51,083 bases of DNA from JBOICV01 sp050740255 (GCA_050740255.1 JBOICV010000100.1:1-51083), one strand, 5' to 3'. Positions 30,398 through 38,893 are shown, numbered from the stretch's first letter. Program-made: numbers and translations. Notes: a model not told the origin generated them from the sequence alone.

Positions 30398-30985
30398 ATG
30401 CGCGCGGCCCAAGTCAGACGCGAGACCAAGGAAACCAAAATCGAGGTCACAATCGACCTCGATGGCAGCGGTAAAGCCGATCTCTCCACCGGTCTCCCCT
30501 TTCTCGACCATATGCTCGACCAGGTCGCCCGCCACGGCGCGCTGGATTTCACCGTGCGCGCGCACGGCGATCTCGAGATAGACGCGCATCACACGGTGGA
30601 AGACATCGGCATCACCTTCGGCCAGGCGCTGGCCAAGGCGCTCGGCGACAAGAAGGGTATCGTCCGCTATGGCCATGCCTATGTGCCGCTGGACGAGGCC
30701 TTGTCGCGCGTAGTGATTGACCTGTCCGGCCGGCCGGGACTGGAGTACGCCGTGCAGTATCCGCGCGCGCGCATCGGCGAGTTCGACGTGGATTTGATCC
30801 ACGAATTCTTTCAGGGCTTCACCAACCACGCCCTGGCGACGCTGCACATCGACAACCTCAAGGGCAAGAACGCGCATCACATCGCCGAGACGGTGTTCAA
30901 GGCCTTCGCGCGCGCGCTGCGCTCCGCCGTGGCGTTCGATGGCCGCCTGGGTGACGTTACCCCCTCCACCAAAGGCTCGCTCTAA
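30398..30985 (+). CDS. hisB: Imidazoleglycerol-phosphate dehydratase
   Basis: A 195-residue monofunctional HisB (EC 4.2.1.19) for the sixth step of histidine synthesis. Signatures are TGLPFLDHMLDQVARHG, DAHHTVEDIGITFGQAL (metal-binding His), RYGHAYVPLDEALSR, GEFDVDLIHEFFQGF and KNAHHIAETVFKAFARALR. The ATG at 30398 matches the family start (MRxAxVxRxT); a GTG at 30383 would add five residues. It lacks the phosphatase half found in E. coli. First gene of hisBHAFIE. Confidence 0.96.
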   Translation: MRAAQVRRETKETKIEVTIDLDGSGKADLSTGLPFLDHMLDQVARHGALDFTVRAHGDLEIDAHHTVEDIGITFGQALAKALGDKKGIVRYGHAYVPLDEALSRVVIDLSGRPGLEYAVQYPRARIGEFDVDLIHEFFQGFTNHALATLHIDNLKGKNAHHIAETVFKAFARALRSAVAFDGRLGDVTPSTKGSL

Positions 30986-31021
30986 CGCGCCTAATTCCGT
31001 TCAGCGCTCCCGCTTCTTCGC

Positions 31022-31648
31022 ATGGCCACCATCGGCGTCATTGATTACGGCATGGGCAATCTGCACTCCATCGCCAAGGCGCTGGAAGTGGCGGCGGCCG
31101 GACAGCGCGTGGAAGTCAGCTACGACCCGGACAAGCTGCGCAAGGCCGACCGGCTGGTGCTGCCCGGCGTTGGCGCCATCGGCCAGTGCATGGAAGAGCT
31201 CAAACGCCTGGAACTGGATCAACTGGTGCGTGAGCTGGCCGGTAAAAAACCTTTGATCGGCATCTGCCTGGGTATGCAGGTGCTGCTCGGCCGCAGCGAG
31301 GAAAATGGCGGCACCGAGGCCTTGAACCTGATCCCCGGCGAAGTCAAACGCTTTCCCGGCGGCAATGGCCTTAAAGTGCCGCATATGGGCTGGAACCGCG
31401 TGCATCAAGCGCGCCAGCACCGGCTGTGGCAGGACATTCCCCAGGACAGCTGGTTTTACTTTGTCCACAGTTATTACGCCGCGCCGAACGAAGCGGCGCA
31501 GCTATTCGCGACCTGTGAATACGGGCCGCGCTTTGCCGCAGCCGTGATTCGGGATAACGTGGTAGCCGTGCAGTTTCACCCCGAAAAAAGCCAGGCCGCC
31601 GGCATCGCGCTCCTTTCCAATTTCCTGCAATGGAACGGTAAAGCCTGA
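31022..31648 (+). CDS. hisH: Imidazole glycerol phosphate synthase, glutamine amidotransferase subunit
   Basis: A 208-residue class I glutaminase that supplies ammonia to HisF. Visible are IGVIDYGMGNLHS, LPGVGAIGQCM (oxyanion strand), catalytic Cys in LIGICLGMQVLL and the His/Glu pair in VAVQFHPEKSQ. It lies 36 bp after hisB. The following 154-bp gap before hisA is occupied by a terminal-inverted-repeat element. Confidence 0.96.
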   Translation: MATIGVIDYGMGNLHSIAKALEVAAAGQRVEVSYDPDKLRKADRLVLPGVGAIGQCMEELKRLELDQLVRELAGKKPLIGICLGMQVLLGRSEENGGTEALNLIPGEVKRFPGGNGLKVPHMGWNRVHQARQHRLWQDIPQDSWFYFVHSYYAAPNEAAQLFATCEYGPRFAAAVIRDNVVAVQFHPEKSQAAGIALLSNFLQWNGKA

Positions 31649-31659
31649 ATCACAGACCT

Positions 31660-31804
31660 ATGAGACCCCCGAAAAACGTAGCGAGCGAAGGCAGGTTAGT
31701 CGCTGCTGGAGCGCAGCAACCGGAGTTGACACGTCAGTCAATGAGGATTGCGAGCACCGCCAGCGGCCAAGATGCCGAGCGCAGTAGTTTAGCGGGGGTC
31801 TCAT
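31660..31804. mobile_element. 145-bp MITE-like element with 12-bp terminal inverted repeats
   Basis: ATGAGACCCCCG (31660-31671) and its exact inverse CGGGGGTCTCAT (31793-31804) bound a 145-bp non-coding insert between hisH and hisA. Other genes of this his operon lie close together or overlap, so the gap is anomalous. The right repeat contains the GGGGG that would act as the hisA ribosome site and the AT of its start codon. No transposase is encoded. No flanking target duplication is obvious. Confidence 0.55.
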
Positions 31805-32531
31805 GCTTTTAATCCCCGCAATTGATTTGAAGGACGGCCAATGCGTGCGCCTGCGCCAGGGCCGCATGGATGAGGCCACGGTGTTCGGCACCGATCCGGC
31901 GGCCATCGCCAAACGCTGGCTCGACGAAGGCGCCGAACGCCTGCACGTCGTCGATCTGGATGGCGCCACCCAGGGCCGGCCGGTCAACGCCAAAGTGATC
32001 GCGGACATCGTCAAGGCCTGCCCGAACCTGCCGGTTCAGGTCGGCGGCGGCATCCGCGACGAAGAAACGGTGCAGGCCTATCTCGACGCCGGTGTGCAAT
32101 ACGTGATCATCGGCACCAAGGCGGCGCGGGCGCCGCATTTCGTGAGCGATCTGTGCGTTGAATTTCCCAAGCACATCATCATCGGCCTCGACGCCAAGGA
32201 CGGCAAGATCGCCACCGACGGCTGGGCCAAGGTGTCCAACCACGACGTGGTGGAATTTGCCCAGCACTTCGAACGCGACGGCATAGAAGCCATCATTTAT
32301 ACCGACATCGGCCGCGACGGCATGATGCAGGGTTTCAATGTCGAGGCGACGCGCCGGCTGGCGCAGTCCGTGAATATCCCGGTCATCGCCTCTGGCGGCG
32401 TCAGCAGCCTGACCGACGTGGACCAGGTGCGCCAGCTCGAAAGCGACGGCGTCATCGGCGCCATCGTCGGCCGCGCGCTGTACGAGGGCACGCTGTCGCT
32501 CAAGGAAGCCGCCGCGAGACTACGCGCGTGA
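31803..32531 (+). CDS. hisA: Phosphoribosylformimino-AICAR ribotide isomerase
   Basis: A 242-residue TIM barrel (ProFAR isomerase). Typical ends are IPAIDLKDGQCVRLRQG (catalytic Asp), FVEPAFGDG-type loop replaced by LHVVDLDGATQGRP, VQVGGGIRDEETVQAYLDAGVQYVIIGT, YTDIGRDGMMQGFNVEATRRLA (second Asp) and VIASGGVSSLTDV. Its start codon overlaps the terminal repeat of the preceding element. The stop overlaps hisF by GTGA. Confidence 0.96.
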   Translation: MLLIPAIDLKDGQCVRLRQGRMDEATVFGTDPAAIAKRWLDEGAERLHVVDLDGATQGRPVNAKVIADIVKACPNLPVQVGGGIRDEETVQAYLDAGVQYVIIGTKAARAPHFVSDLCVEFPKHIIIGLDAKDGKIATDGWAKVSNHDVVEFAQHFERDGIEAIIYTDIGRDGMMQGFNVEATRRLAQSVNIPVIASGGVSSLTDVDQVRQLESDGVIGAIVGRALYEGTLSLKEAAARLRA

Positions 32532-33307
32532 GCGCTGCCAAACGCATCATTCCCTGCCTCGACATAGACAAGGGTCGGGTGGTGAAGGGCGTGAAGTTCG
32601 AGGATATCCGCGACGCCGGTGATCCGGTTGAGGTCGCGCACCGCTACGATCTGCAGGGAGCAGATGAACTCGTGTTTCTGGACATCACCGCCAGCGCCGA
32701 AAAACGCGAGACGCTGTTCAGCGTGGTGGAGCAGGTCGCCGGCCAGGTGTTCATTCCGCTCACCGTCGGCGGCGGCGTGCGCAGCACGGCCGACATTCGC
32801 CGCCTGCTGTCAGCCGGCGCCGATAAAGTTTCAATCAATACCGCCGCGGTGGAGAGTTCCGAATTTGTCGGCGAAGCGGCCGAACGCTTCGGCTCGCAGT
32901 GCATCGTGGTGGCGATGGACGTGAAGCGCGTTAAAACGCGCAAGAAGAATGCGCCGCTGCGCTGGGAGATTTATACCCACGGCGGTCGCAAAAAGACCGG
33001 CCTCGATGCGATTGAGTGGGCCCGCAAAATGGTCGAGCTGGGCGCCGGCGAGTTGCTGGTCACCAGCATGGACCGCGACGGCACCAAAGAAGGCTTCGAT
33101 CTGGAACTCACGCGAACCATCTCGGATACGGTGAGCGTGCCGGTGATTGCCTCGGGCGGCGTCGGCGAGCTCGAGCACCTCTACCAGGGTTTGTCCGAAG
33201 GCCACGCCGATGCGGTGCTGGCAGCCAGCATCTTCCACTTCGGCGAGCATACGGTGCAGGACGCCAAGCAGTATCTGGCCGAGCGAGGCATTTTGGTCCG
33301 GCAATAG
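32528..33307 (+). CDS. hisF: Imidazole glycerol phosphate synthase, cyclase subunit
   Basis: A 259-residue TIM barrel that closes the imidazole ring with ammonia from HisH. Visible are RIIPCLDIDKGRVVKGVKF (catalytic Asp), ADELVFLDITAS, LTVGGGVRSTADIRRLLSAGADKVSINTAA, MDRDGTKEGFDLELTR (second Asp) and VIASGGVGELEHL. It starts at GTG 32528, overlapping the hisA stop. The insert VKRVKTRKKNAPLRWEIYTHGGRK between strands is of normal length for gammaproteobacteria. Confidence 0.97.
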   Translation: MSAAKRIIPCLDIDKGRVVKGVKFEDIRDAGDPVEVAHRYDLQGADELVFLDITASAEKRETLFSVVEQVAGQVFIPLTVGGGVRSTADIRRLLSAGADKVSINTAAVESSEFVGEAAERFGSQCIVVAMDVKRVKTRKKNAPLRWEIYTHGGRKKTGLDAIEWARKMVELGAGELLVTSMDRDGTKEGFDLELTRTISDTVSVPVIASGGVGELEHLYQGLSEGHADAVLAASIFHFGEHTVQDAKQYLAERGILVRQ

Positions 33308-33364
33308 GCAGCGTCCCGCCCTGAACACCCCAGTCGGCAATTAGCCGCGGGGTACAATATTCCG

Positions 33365-33763
33365 ATGAAACGTCCCAATGACGAGCGTTGGCTCGACGCC
33401 GTGCGCTGGAATGAGCAAGGCCTGGTTCCCGCCGTGGCCCAGGAGTGGTCCAGCGGTCGCGTGCTCACGCTGGCCTGGATGAACCGGGCCGCGCTGCGCG
33501 CCACCGCCGAGAGCGGAATGGCGACCTACTACTCGCGCTCGCGGCAGAAACTCTGGCGCAAGGGCGAGGAGTCAACCCATGTACAGCGCGTGCGGGAAAT
33601 CCGGCTCGATTGCGACAGCGATTCGGTGGTACTGCAGGTGGAGCAGGCCGGTGGTATCGCCTGCCACACCGGCCGTCACAGTTGCTTCTACCAGGTGCTG
33701 ACCCATCAGGGTTGGCAGGCTGGTGAACCGGTGCTGAAGGCGCCGGCGGAAATCTATAAATGA
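33365..33763 (+). CDS. hisI: Phosphoribosyl-AMP cyclohydrolase
   Basis: A 132-residue metalloenzyme for the third step of histidine synthesis, encoded separately from hisE. Hallmarks are GLVPAVAQEW, VLTLAWMNRAALRATAESG, ATYYSRSRQKLWRKGEES and the metal-binding LDCDSDSVVLQVEQAGGIACHTGRHSCFY. Overlaps hisE by ATGA (33760-33763). Confidence 0.96.
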   Translation: MKRPNDERWLDAVRWNEQGLVPAVAQEWSSGRVLTLAWMNRAALRATAESGMATYYSRSRQKLWRKGEESTHVQRVREIRLDCDSDSVVLQVEQAGGIACHTGRHSCFYQVLTHQGWQAGEPVLKAPAEIYK

Positions 33764-34080
33764 GCCGCGACGTACTGGGTGAAATCGCGCGCGTCCTGGA
33801 GGCGCGCAAGCAAGCCGCGCCCGACAGCTCCTATGTCGCCGCTCTCTACGCCAAGGGGCTGGACGCCATCCTGAAGAAGATCGGCGAGGAAGCGGCCGAG
33901 ACCCTATTGGCCGCGAAATCGGGCGACCCGCAGCAGTTGGTGCACGAGGTCGCGGATTTGTGGTTTCACACGCTGGTCTTACTGGCACAGCAGAATCTCG
34001 GGCCGCAGGCTATTCTTGATGAATTGGCGCGCCGTTTCGGCACGTCCGGCCATGTTGAAAAAGCGGCGCGCGAAACATAA
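33760..34080 (+). CDS. hisE: Phosphoribosyl-ATP pyrophosphatase
   Basis: A 106-residue MazG-like helical enzyme for the second step of histidine synthesis. Visible are LEARKQAAPDSSYVAALYAKGLDAILKKIGEEAAETLLAAK (Mg-binding EExxE) and VHEVADLWFHTLVLLAQQNL. Last his gene here; hisG, hisD and hisC are not in the window. A palindromic repeat separates it from tatA. Confidence 0.96.
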   Translation: MSRDVLGEIARVLEARKQAAPDSSYVAALYAKGLDAILKKIGEEAAETLLAAKSGDPQQLVHEVADLWFHTLVLLAQQNLGPQAILDELARRFGTSGHVEKAARET

Positions 34081-34083
34081 GTT

Positions 34084-34167
34084 TCCCTCTCCCGCCGGGA
34101 GAGGGTCAGGGTGAGGGCGCAACTCGCCCCCCTCACCCATCCTCTCCCCGCAAGCGGGGCGAGGGGA
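34084..34167. repeat. Double CCCTCTCCC-type palindromic repeat
   Basis: Two hairpins in opposite orientation: TCCCTCTCCCGCCGGGAGAGGG, then CCCTCACCCATCCTCTCCCCG...CGGGGCGAGGGG. They fill the hisE-tatA gap and may attenuate transcription between the two operons. Confidence 0.7.
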
Positions 34168-34189
34168 TAAGGCAAAAGGAGATTGGTTT

Positions 34190-34420
34190 ATGGGTACGCT
34201 TAGTATTTGGCATTGGCTTATCGTGCTGCTGATCGTGGTGCTGGTATTCGGCACCAAGAAGCTGCGCAATATGGGCTCGGATGTGGGTAGCGCTGTCGGC
34301 AATTTCAAGAACGCCATGCGCGAAAGCGAAGCAGCGGCGGAAGAGGCGCAGAAGAAAATCGGCGGCACCGAGACCGCGGCCAAGCCCAGCAGCACGACGC
34401 GCGACCAAGAGCAAGTCTAG
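34190..34420 (+). CDS. tatA: Sec-independent protein translocase TatA
   Basis: A 76-residue pore-forming component of the twin-arginine translocase. It has an N-terminal TM helix (IWHWLIVLLIVVLVFGTKKL) with the FGxKKL hinge, an amphipathic helix (GSDVGSAVGNFKNAM), and a charged tail with DQEQV. An AAAGGAG ribosome site precedes the ATG. First gene of tatABC. Confidence 0.96.
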   Translation: MGTLSIWHWLIVLLIVVLVFGTKKLRNMGSDVGSAVGNFKNAMRESEAAAEEAQKKIGGTETAAKPSSTTRDQEQV

Positions 34421-34428
34421 GACGTGTC

Positions 34429-34707
34429 ATGTTCGAGATCAGCTTTGGCGAGCTGGTTCTCGTCTTCCTTATTGCTTTAGTCGTATTGGGGCCCGAACGC
34501 CTGCCCAAGGCCGCGCAAACCCTGGGGCGCTTCACCGGCCAGGCGCGGGTTTATCTGCGCAATCTGATGGGCCAGTTACAGCAGGAAGCGCAGGCCGTTG
34601 ATTTGCGCCGGCAGCTCGAACAAGCCCAGCGCAGCCTGAACGAGTCGCTGAAGCTGGAGAGTAACGCACCGACACCGCCAGCGATCAAGCCGCCTGAGTC
34701 TGCATGA
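34429..34707 (+). CDS. tatB: Sec-independent protein translocase TatB
   Basis: A 92-residue TatB: FEISFGELVLVFLIALVVLGPERLPKAAQTLGRF carries the Glu in the TM helix and the LGPERLP hinge that separate TatB from TatA. An amphipathic and coiled helix follows. It forms the receptor complex with TatC. Its end overlaps tatC by ATGA. Confidence 0.96.
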   Translation: MFEISFGELVLVFLIALVVLGPERLPKAAQTLGRFTGQARVYLRNLMGQLQQEAQAVDLRRQLEQAQRSLNESLKLESNAPTPPAIKPPESA

Positions 34708-35459
34708 GCGATCAAGAACAACCGCTCATCGCCCATCTTATTGAGCTACGCAGCCGGCTGGTGAAAAGCGCGCTGGGCTGGCTCCTCGTATTTGCGCCAC
34801 TCGCATTCTTCGCGAATCAGATTTACACCCTGCTGGCCGCACCGCTACTCAAGCATCTGCCGCAGGGCGCGACGATGATTGCGACCGAAGTCGCCTCGCC
34901 CTTCCTCACCCCGTTCAAACTGGCGGCGCTGCTGGCGCTGGTGCTGGCGATTCCCTGGCTGCTGTACCAGGTCTGGGCTTTCGTCGCGCCGGGACTTTAC
35001 GCCAGCGAGCGGCGGCTGGTGATGCCGCTCATCCTGTCGTCCACGCTGCTGTTCTATATCGGCATGGCCTTCGCGTATTTTCTGGTGTTCCCCGCGGTGT
35101 TCAAGTTCTTCGCTGCGGTCGCGCCCGAGGGCGTCACCGTCATGACGGACATTCGCCACTATCTGGATTTCGTACTCGGCATGTTTCTGGCTTTTGGCCT
35201 GGCTTTCGAGATGCCGGTGGCAATCATTCTGCTGGTCTGGACCGGCGCTGCAACGCCGGCCAAGCTCAGGGCAGTGCGCGGCTACGTGCTGATCGGCTGC
35301 TTCGTCATCGCGGCGGTGCTGACGCCGCCGGATGTATTCTCGCAGGTGTTGCTGGCGGTGCCGATGTATCTGCTCTACGAATTCGGCATCATCATGAGCC
35401 GCTGGCTGGTGCCGGGGCACCGCGAAGTGGAAGCACAGCAGCCCAAATCAACTGCGTAA
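34704..35459 (+). CDS. tatC: Sec-independent protein translocase TatC
   Basis: A 251-residue six-TM protein that binds twin-arginine signals. Visible are PLIAHLIELRSRLVKSALGWLL (start motif HLxELRxR), QVWAFVAPGLYASERRLV, FLVFPAVFKFFAAV, the conserved Glu in FGLAFEMPVAIILL, and VIAAVLTPPDVFSQVLLAVPMYLLYEFGI. Converges on aroE with a 12-bp overlap. Confidence 0.97.
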   Translation: MSDQEQPLIAHLIELRSRLVKSALGWLLVFAPLAFFANQIYTLLAAPLLKHLPQGATMIATEVASPFLTPFKLAALLALVLAIPWLLYQVWAFVAPGLYASERRLVMPLILSSTLLFYIGMAFAYFLVFPAVFKFFAAVAPEGVTVMTDIRHYLDFVLGMFLAFGLAFEMPVAIILLVWTGAATPAKLRAVRGYVLIGCFVIAAVLTPPDVFSQVLLAVPMYLLYEFGIIMSRWLVPGHREVEAQQPKSTA

Positions 35460-36266
35460 CGCGCGCAGCACCGGCGCGGTTTGCGGACGGATGCCGCGCC
35501 AGAGCAGAAATGATTCAGCCGCCTGCTCCACCAGCATACCGAGTCCATCGCTCGCGAAGGAAGCGCCGTGCTGGCGCCCCCAATGCACAAACGGCGTCGC
35601 CACCTCGGCGTAAACCATGTCATAGGCGACGCTGCCCGGTTTGAGCAGGTCGTCGGGCAGCGGCGGCAGCTCGTCGTTCAGTCCCGCCGAGGTGCCGTTG
35701 ATGATCAGGTCGAAGGGCTCCGTGCCCAAGTCGCCATAGCCGCAACCGCAGACCTCAGCCCACTGCGCGAAGTGCTCGGCCAGCAGCACTGCTTTGTCCA
35801 GGGTGCGGTTCGCAATCACAATATGCGACGGCTGTTGCGCGATGAGCGGACCCAGTACACCGCGTACCGCGCCGCCCGCGCCGAGCAACAGAATTTTCTT
35901 GCCGGCCAACCGCAAATCCAGGTTGCGGGTCAGGTCGGCCACCAGGCCCGCGCCGTCCGTGTTATCGCCGAAAATTTTTCCGCTGGCTTGAAACACCAGC
36001 GTATTCACTGCCTCGGCCTGCCGTGCGCGTTCGGCTACCTCGTCGCATAATGCGAAGGCTTCCTGCTTGAACGGCAGCGTGATGTTCAGCCCCTTGCCGC
36101 CCTGCTCGCGGAACTTTCTGACTTCCTGCGTGAAACTTTTCAGCGGCGCCAGAATGCGGCCGTACTGCATCTCCTGTCCGGCCTGCTGCGCAAACAAGCT
36201 GTGAATCTGCGGCGACCTGGAGTGCTCGACCGGATTACCGATGACGGCGTAGCGGTCAACGGACAT
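35448..36266 (-). CDS. aroE: Shikimate dehydrogenase
   Basis: A 272-residue NADP-dependent enzyme of aromatic amino-acid synthesis. Shikimate binding is shown by YAVIGNPVEHSRSPQIH, catalytic Lys in LNITLPFKQEAF and Asp in FGDNTDGAGLVADL. Cofactor binding is shown by ILLLGAGGAVRGVLGPL and IANRTLDKA. SDGLGMLVEQAAESFLLWRG closes the protein. Convergent with tatC. A palindromic repeat lies upstream. Confidence 0.96.
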   Translation of the reverse strand: MSVDRYAVIGNPVEHSRSPQIHSLFAQQAGQEMQYGRILAPLKSFTQEVRKFREQGGKGLNITLPFKQEAFALCDEVAERARQAEAVNTLVFQASGKIFGDNTDGAGLVADLTRNLDLRLAGKKILLLGAGGAVRGVLGPLIAQQPSHIVIANRTLDKAVLLAEHFAQWAEVCGCGYGDLGTEPFDLIINGTSAGLNDELPPLPDDLLKPGSVAYDMVYAEVATPFVHWGRQHGASFASDGLGMLVEQAAESFLLWRGIRPQTAPVLRALRS

Positions 36267-36284
36267 CGTTAGTTTTAGTCCTTA

Positions 36285-36323
36285 TCCCCTCTCCCCGTTT
36301 ACGGGGAGAGGATGGGTGAGGGG
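36285..36323. repeat. CCCCTCTCCCC-type palindrome
   Basis: CCCCTCTCCCCGTTTACGGGGAGAGG forms a hairpin followed by ATGGGTGAGGGG. Same dispersed family as at 30297. It lies between aroE and the GST-like gene. Confidence 0.7.
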
Positions 36324-36353
36324 CAAACTCTGCGCGACATTGGAGTGAGGGCG

Positions 36354-37052
36354 TCAGCCAAAGCAGCGTTGCTTCATCCTTGCACAATAGGCCACAAGAT
36401 TGCTGTGCTTGCCGACTATGTCCTTGAGCGGCGTTACCAGCGTCGCCTCCCACATATTGCCGATGAAGGCATAGACGGTGGCATCGATCGAGGTGGGTTC
36501 TGATCCCATGAAATAGAGTTTCCCGTCCAGGAACGCAGCGACCGCTGCCACGTCTTGCGCAGTGCGACGGTAAATCTCGGCCGGCGGATGGCGGCCCAGG
36601 CCATGCCCGGCCAGATCGCGCTTGATTTTGCCTTGTATGAATCCTGACAGCAGGCCGCGTATTGGTCGCGGCAGATCGCCGAAAAAGGTTTCGCGCACGG
36701 TGGGCCAGTGCGCAGGATCAATCCAGCGGCAATACAACAGACCGAAATAAGTATGTTCCTCCAGCATGCGCGTATAAGCGCGGGCGATGGCGCGTTCGTC
36801 CTCACTGAGGCCCGTATCCAGATCTGCGCCGTGCACCTGCACGAGGTATTCGATGATGCTGCTGGAGTCCGCTACCAGCTTCTCGCCGTCTTTAATGAAC
36901 GGTAGCTTGCCGAGCGGCGTCTTGCGCGGGTCGGGGCAAACCTTTGCTTCGTAGTCGAGACCGGCGAGCCGCAGAAAAACTTCAATCTTCATGCAGAACG
37001 GGCTTGGGCTCGGCATATTGAACGCCGGTGCAAATTGATGCAGCTCGATCAT
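36354..37052 (-). CDS. Glutathione S-transferase-like (Faxc/metaxin-type) protein
   Basis: A 232-residue protein. A thioredoxin-like N-terminal domain (MIELHQFAPAFNMPSPSPFCMKIEVFLRLAGLDYE; GKLPFIKDGEKLVADSSSIIEYL) and an all-helical C-terminal domain (YTRMLEEHTYFGLLYCRW; SIDATVYAFIGNMWEATLVTPL) match the GST-like metaxin/Faxc group. The PSPFC segment stands where CxxC or Ser occurs in GSTs. The substrate is unknown. The ATG at 37052 overlaps the hemB stop (ATGA); the longer frame has no homologous sequence. Confidence 0.88.
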   Translation of the reverse strand: MIELHQFAPAFNMPSPSPFCMKIEVFLRLAGLDYEAKVCPDPRKTPLGKLPFIKDGEKLVADSSSIIEYLVQVHGADLDTGLSEDERAIARAYTRMLEEHTYFGLLYCRWIDPAHWPTVRETFFGDLPRPIRGLLSGFIQGKIKRDLAGHGLGRHPPAEIYRRTAQDVAAVAAFLDGKLYFMGSEPTSIDATVYAFIGNMWEATLVTPLKDIVGKHSNLVAYCARMKQRCFG

Positions 37053-38053
37053 GCCAGCCACTCCGCGGCCTGCTTGGCGTAATAGGTGAGAATGCCGTCG
37101 GCGCCGGCGCGCTTGCAGGCCAGCAGGCATTCCAGCACCGCGGCACGTTCGTCCAGCCAGCCGTTCTGCGCCGCGGCTTTGAGCATCGCGTATTCGCCGC
37201 TGACCTGGTAGACGAAAGTCGGCGCACCGAACTGCTGCTTCACACGCCGCACGATATCGAGATATGGCAATCCCGGCTTGATCATCACCATGTCCGCGCC
37301 TTCGGCCAGATCCAGCGCTACTTCACGTAGTGCTTCGTCGCCGTTGGCCGGATCGAGCTGATAAGACTTCTTACCCGCCTTACCCAGGCTCTTGGCCGAG
37401 CCGACCGCGTCGCGGAAGGGGCCATACAGGCTGGACGCGTACTTGGCGGCATAGGCCAGAATGCGCGTGTTGCGATGACCGTTCTCCTCCAGCTCAGCGC
37501 GGATGGCGCCAATACGGCCATCCATCATGTCCGAGGGCGCCACCACATCCGCGCCGGCCGCGGCATGACTCAAGGCCTGCTTGACCAAGGCGACGACGGT
37601 TTCGTCGTTGAGCACGTAACCGGACCTGTCAATCAAACCGTCCTGGCCGTGGCTGGTATAAGGGTCGAGCGCGACATCGGTAATCACGCCCAACTCCGGC
37701 ACGGCCTTTTTGAGCGCTCGCACGGCGCGCTGCACCAGGCCTTTTGAACTCCAGGCCTCGTCGGCTTTGGCGGATTTCTTGTCCTGGCCGATTACCGGAA
37801 ACAGCGCCAGGGCGGGAATACCCGACTTTGCGGCGGCCTCGGCCTCCTTCAACAGCTCATCCACGCTGAGCCGCTCGACGCCCGGCATGGCCGCCACCGG
37901 CTGGCGGCCCTTGCCTTCGTGCACGAATACCGGCCAGATTAAATCGTCCGTGGTCAGCCGATGCTCGCGCATCAGGCGCCGCGAGAACTCGTCGGCGCGC
38001 ATGCGGCGCATACGTGTGCTCGGGTAAGCGCCCGGGAAGCTTTTGCCTGGCAT
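37049..38053 (-). CDS. hemB: Delta-aminolevulinic acid dehydratase (porphobilinogen synthase)
   Basis: A 334-residue enzyme that condenses two aminolevulinates into porphobilinogen for haem. Schiff-base lysines lie in AKYASSLYGPFRDA (about 200) and MVMIKPGLPYLDIV (about 252). The metal site reads DVALDPYTSHGQDG, with Asp in place of the Zn-binding Cys cluster, so it belongs to the Mg-dependent Pseudomonas-like class. The ATG at 38053 gives MPGKSFPGAYPSTRMRRMR, the family start. It diverges from the hydroxylase-like gene across 48 bp. Confidence 0.97.
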   Translation of the reverse strand: MPGKSFPGAYPSTRMRRMRADEFSRRLMREHRLTTDDLIWPVFVHEGKGRQPVAAMPGVERLSVDELLKEAEAAAKSGIPALALFPVIGQDKKSAKADEAWSSKGLVQRAVRALKKAVPELGVITDVALDPYTSHGQDGLIDRSGYVLNDETVVALVKQALSHAAAGADVVAPSDMMDGRIGAIRAELEENGHRNTRILAYAAKYASSLYGPFRDAVGSAKSLGKAGKKSYQLDPANGDEALREVALDLAEGADMVMIKPGLPYLDIVRRVKQQFGAPTFVYQVSGEYAMLKAAAQNGWLDERAAVLECLLACKRAGADGILTYYAKQAAEWLA

Positions 38054-38101
38054 AGTCAGAAAGTATAACCGCGGCCTCCGGAATGTCGGAAAATACGAGG
38101 G

Positions 38102-38893
38102 ATGCTGACTCACGAAGCGGTTATTCGCCTGAGCGCCTTCATCGGGGTATTGCTGGTGCTGGCGCTGGCCGAACGCCTATGGCCGCGGCGTGGATCGCGC
38201 GCCTCACGTACGAAGCGCTGGTTCGCCAACCTCGGGCTCGTGGCGCTGGCCACCCTGCTGGTACGAGTCGCGTTGCCAACTGCGGTGGTCGCCTGGGCTT
38301 TAACCGTGGAGCAGCGAGCCTGGGGCTTGTTCAATCTCATCGCGCTGCCCGCATGGCTTGAAGTCGGCCTGGCGGTGGCACTGCTGGATCTCGCGATTTA
38401 CCTTCAGCACCGCGTGGTGCATCACCTGCCGGTGCTGTGGCGCCTGCACCGCGTGCATCACAGTGATCTCGACTTCGATGTCACGACCGGCGTACGTTTC
38501 CATCCGATCGAACTTTTTCTCTCCATACTGTGGAAACTGGTGGCCATAACAGTTCTGGGTGCAAGCCCTATGGCCGCGCTGATTTTCGAGGTGCTGCTGT
38601 CGGCGGCGTCGTTGTGGGAGCACGCCAATCTGCGCTTGCCGGAAACGCTGGAGCGGCGGCTGCGCCGCGTGATCGTTACACCCGATATGCACCGCATCCA
38701 CCACTCGGTGCTGCGCGACGAGCGCGACAGTAACTATGGCTTCTGTCTGTCCTGCTGGGATCGCTGGCTGCGTTCCTATACGCCGGCGCCGCGCGACGGT
38801 CAGGCGGCAATGAGCATCGGCTTGAACGGCTTCCGCGAACAGCAGAAACTGAATCTATGGCGGTTGCTATGGCAGCCGTTGCAACCGGATTAG
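38102..38893 (+). CDS. Sterol desaturase/fatty-acid hydroxylase-family membrane protein
   Basis: A 263-residue membrane di-iron protein. The histidine boxes are HRVVHH, HRVHHSD and HRIHHS, with a further TGVRFHPIE and WEHANL. These ligands define the fatty-acid hydroxylase superfamily. Four TM segments are visible (VLLVLALAERLW; LGLVALATLLVRVALPTAVVAWAL; WLEVGLAVALLDLAIYL; VAITVLGASPMAALIFEVLLSAASL). The substrate is unknown. Confidence 0.9.
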   Translation: MLTHEAVIRLSAFIGVLLVLALAERLWPRRGSRASRTKRWFANLGLVALATLLVRVALPTAVVAWALTVEQRAWGLFNLIALPAWLEVGLAVALLDLAIYLQHRVVHHLPVLWRLHRVHHSDLDFDVTTGVRFHPIELFLSILWKLVAITVLGASPMAALIFEVLLSAASLWEHANLRLPETLERRLRRVIVTPDMHRIHHSVLRDERDSNYGFCLSCWDRWLRSYTPAPRDGQAAMSIGLNGFREQQKLNLWRLLWQPLQPD

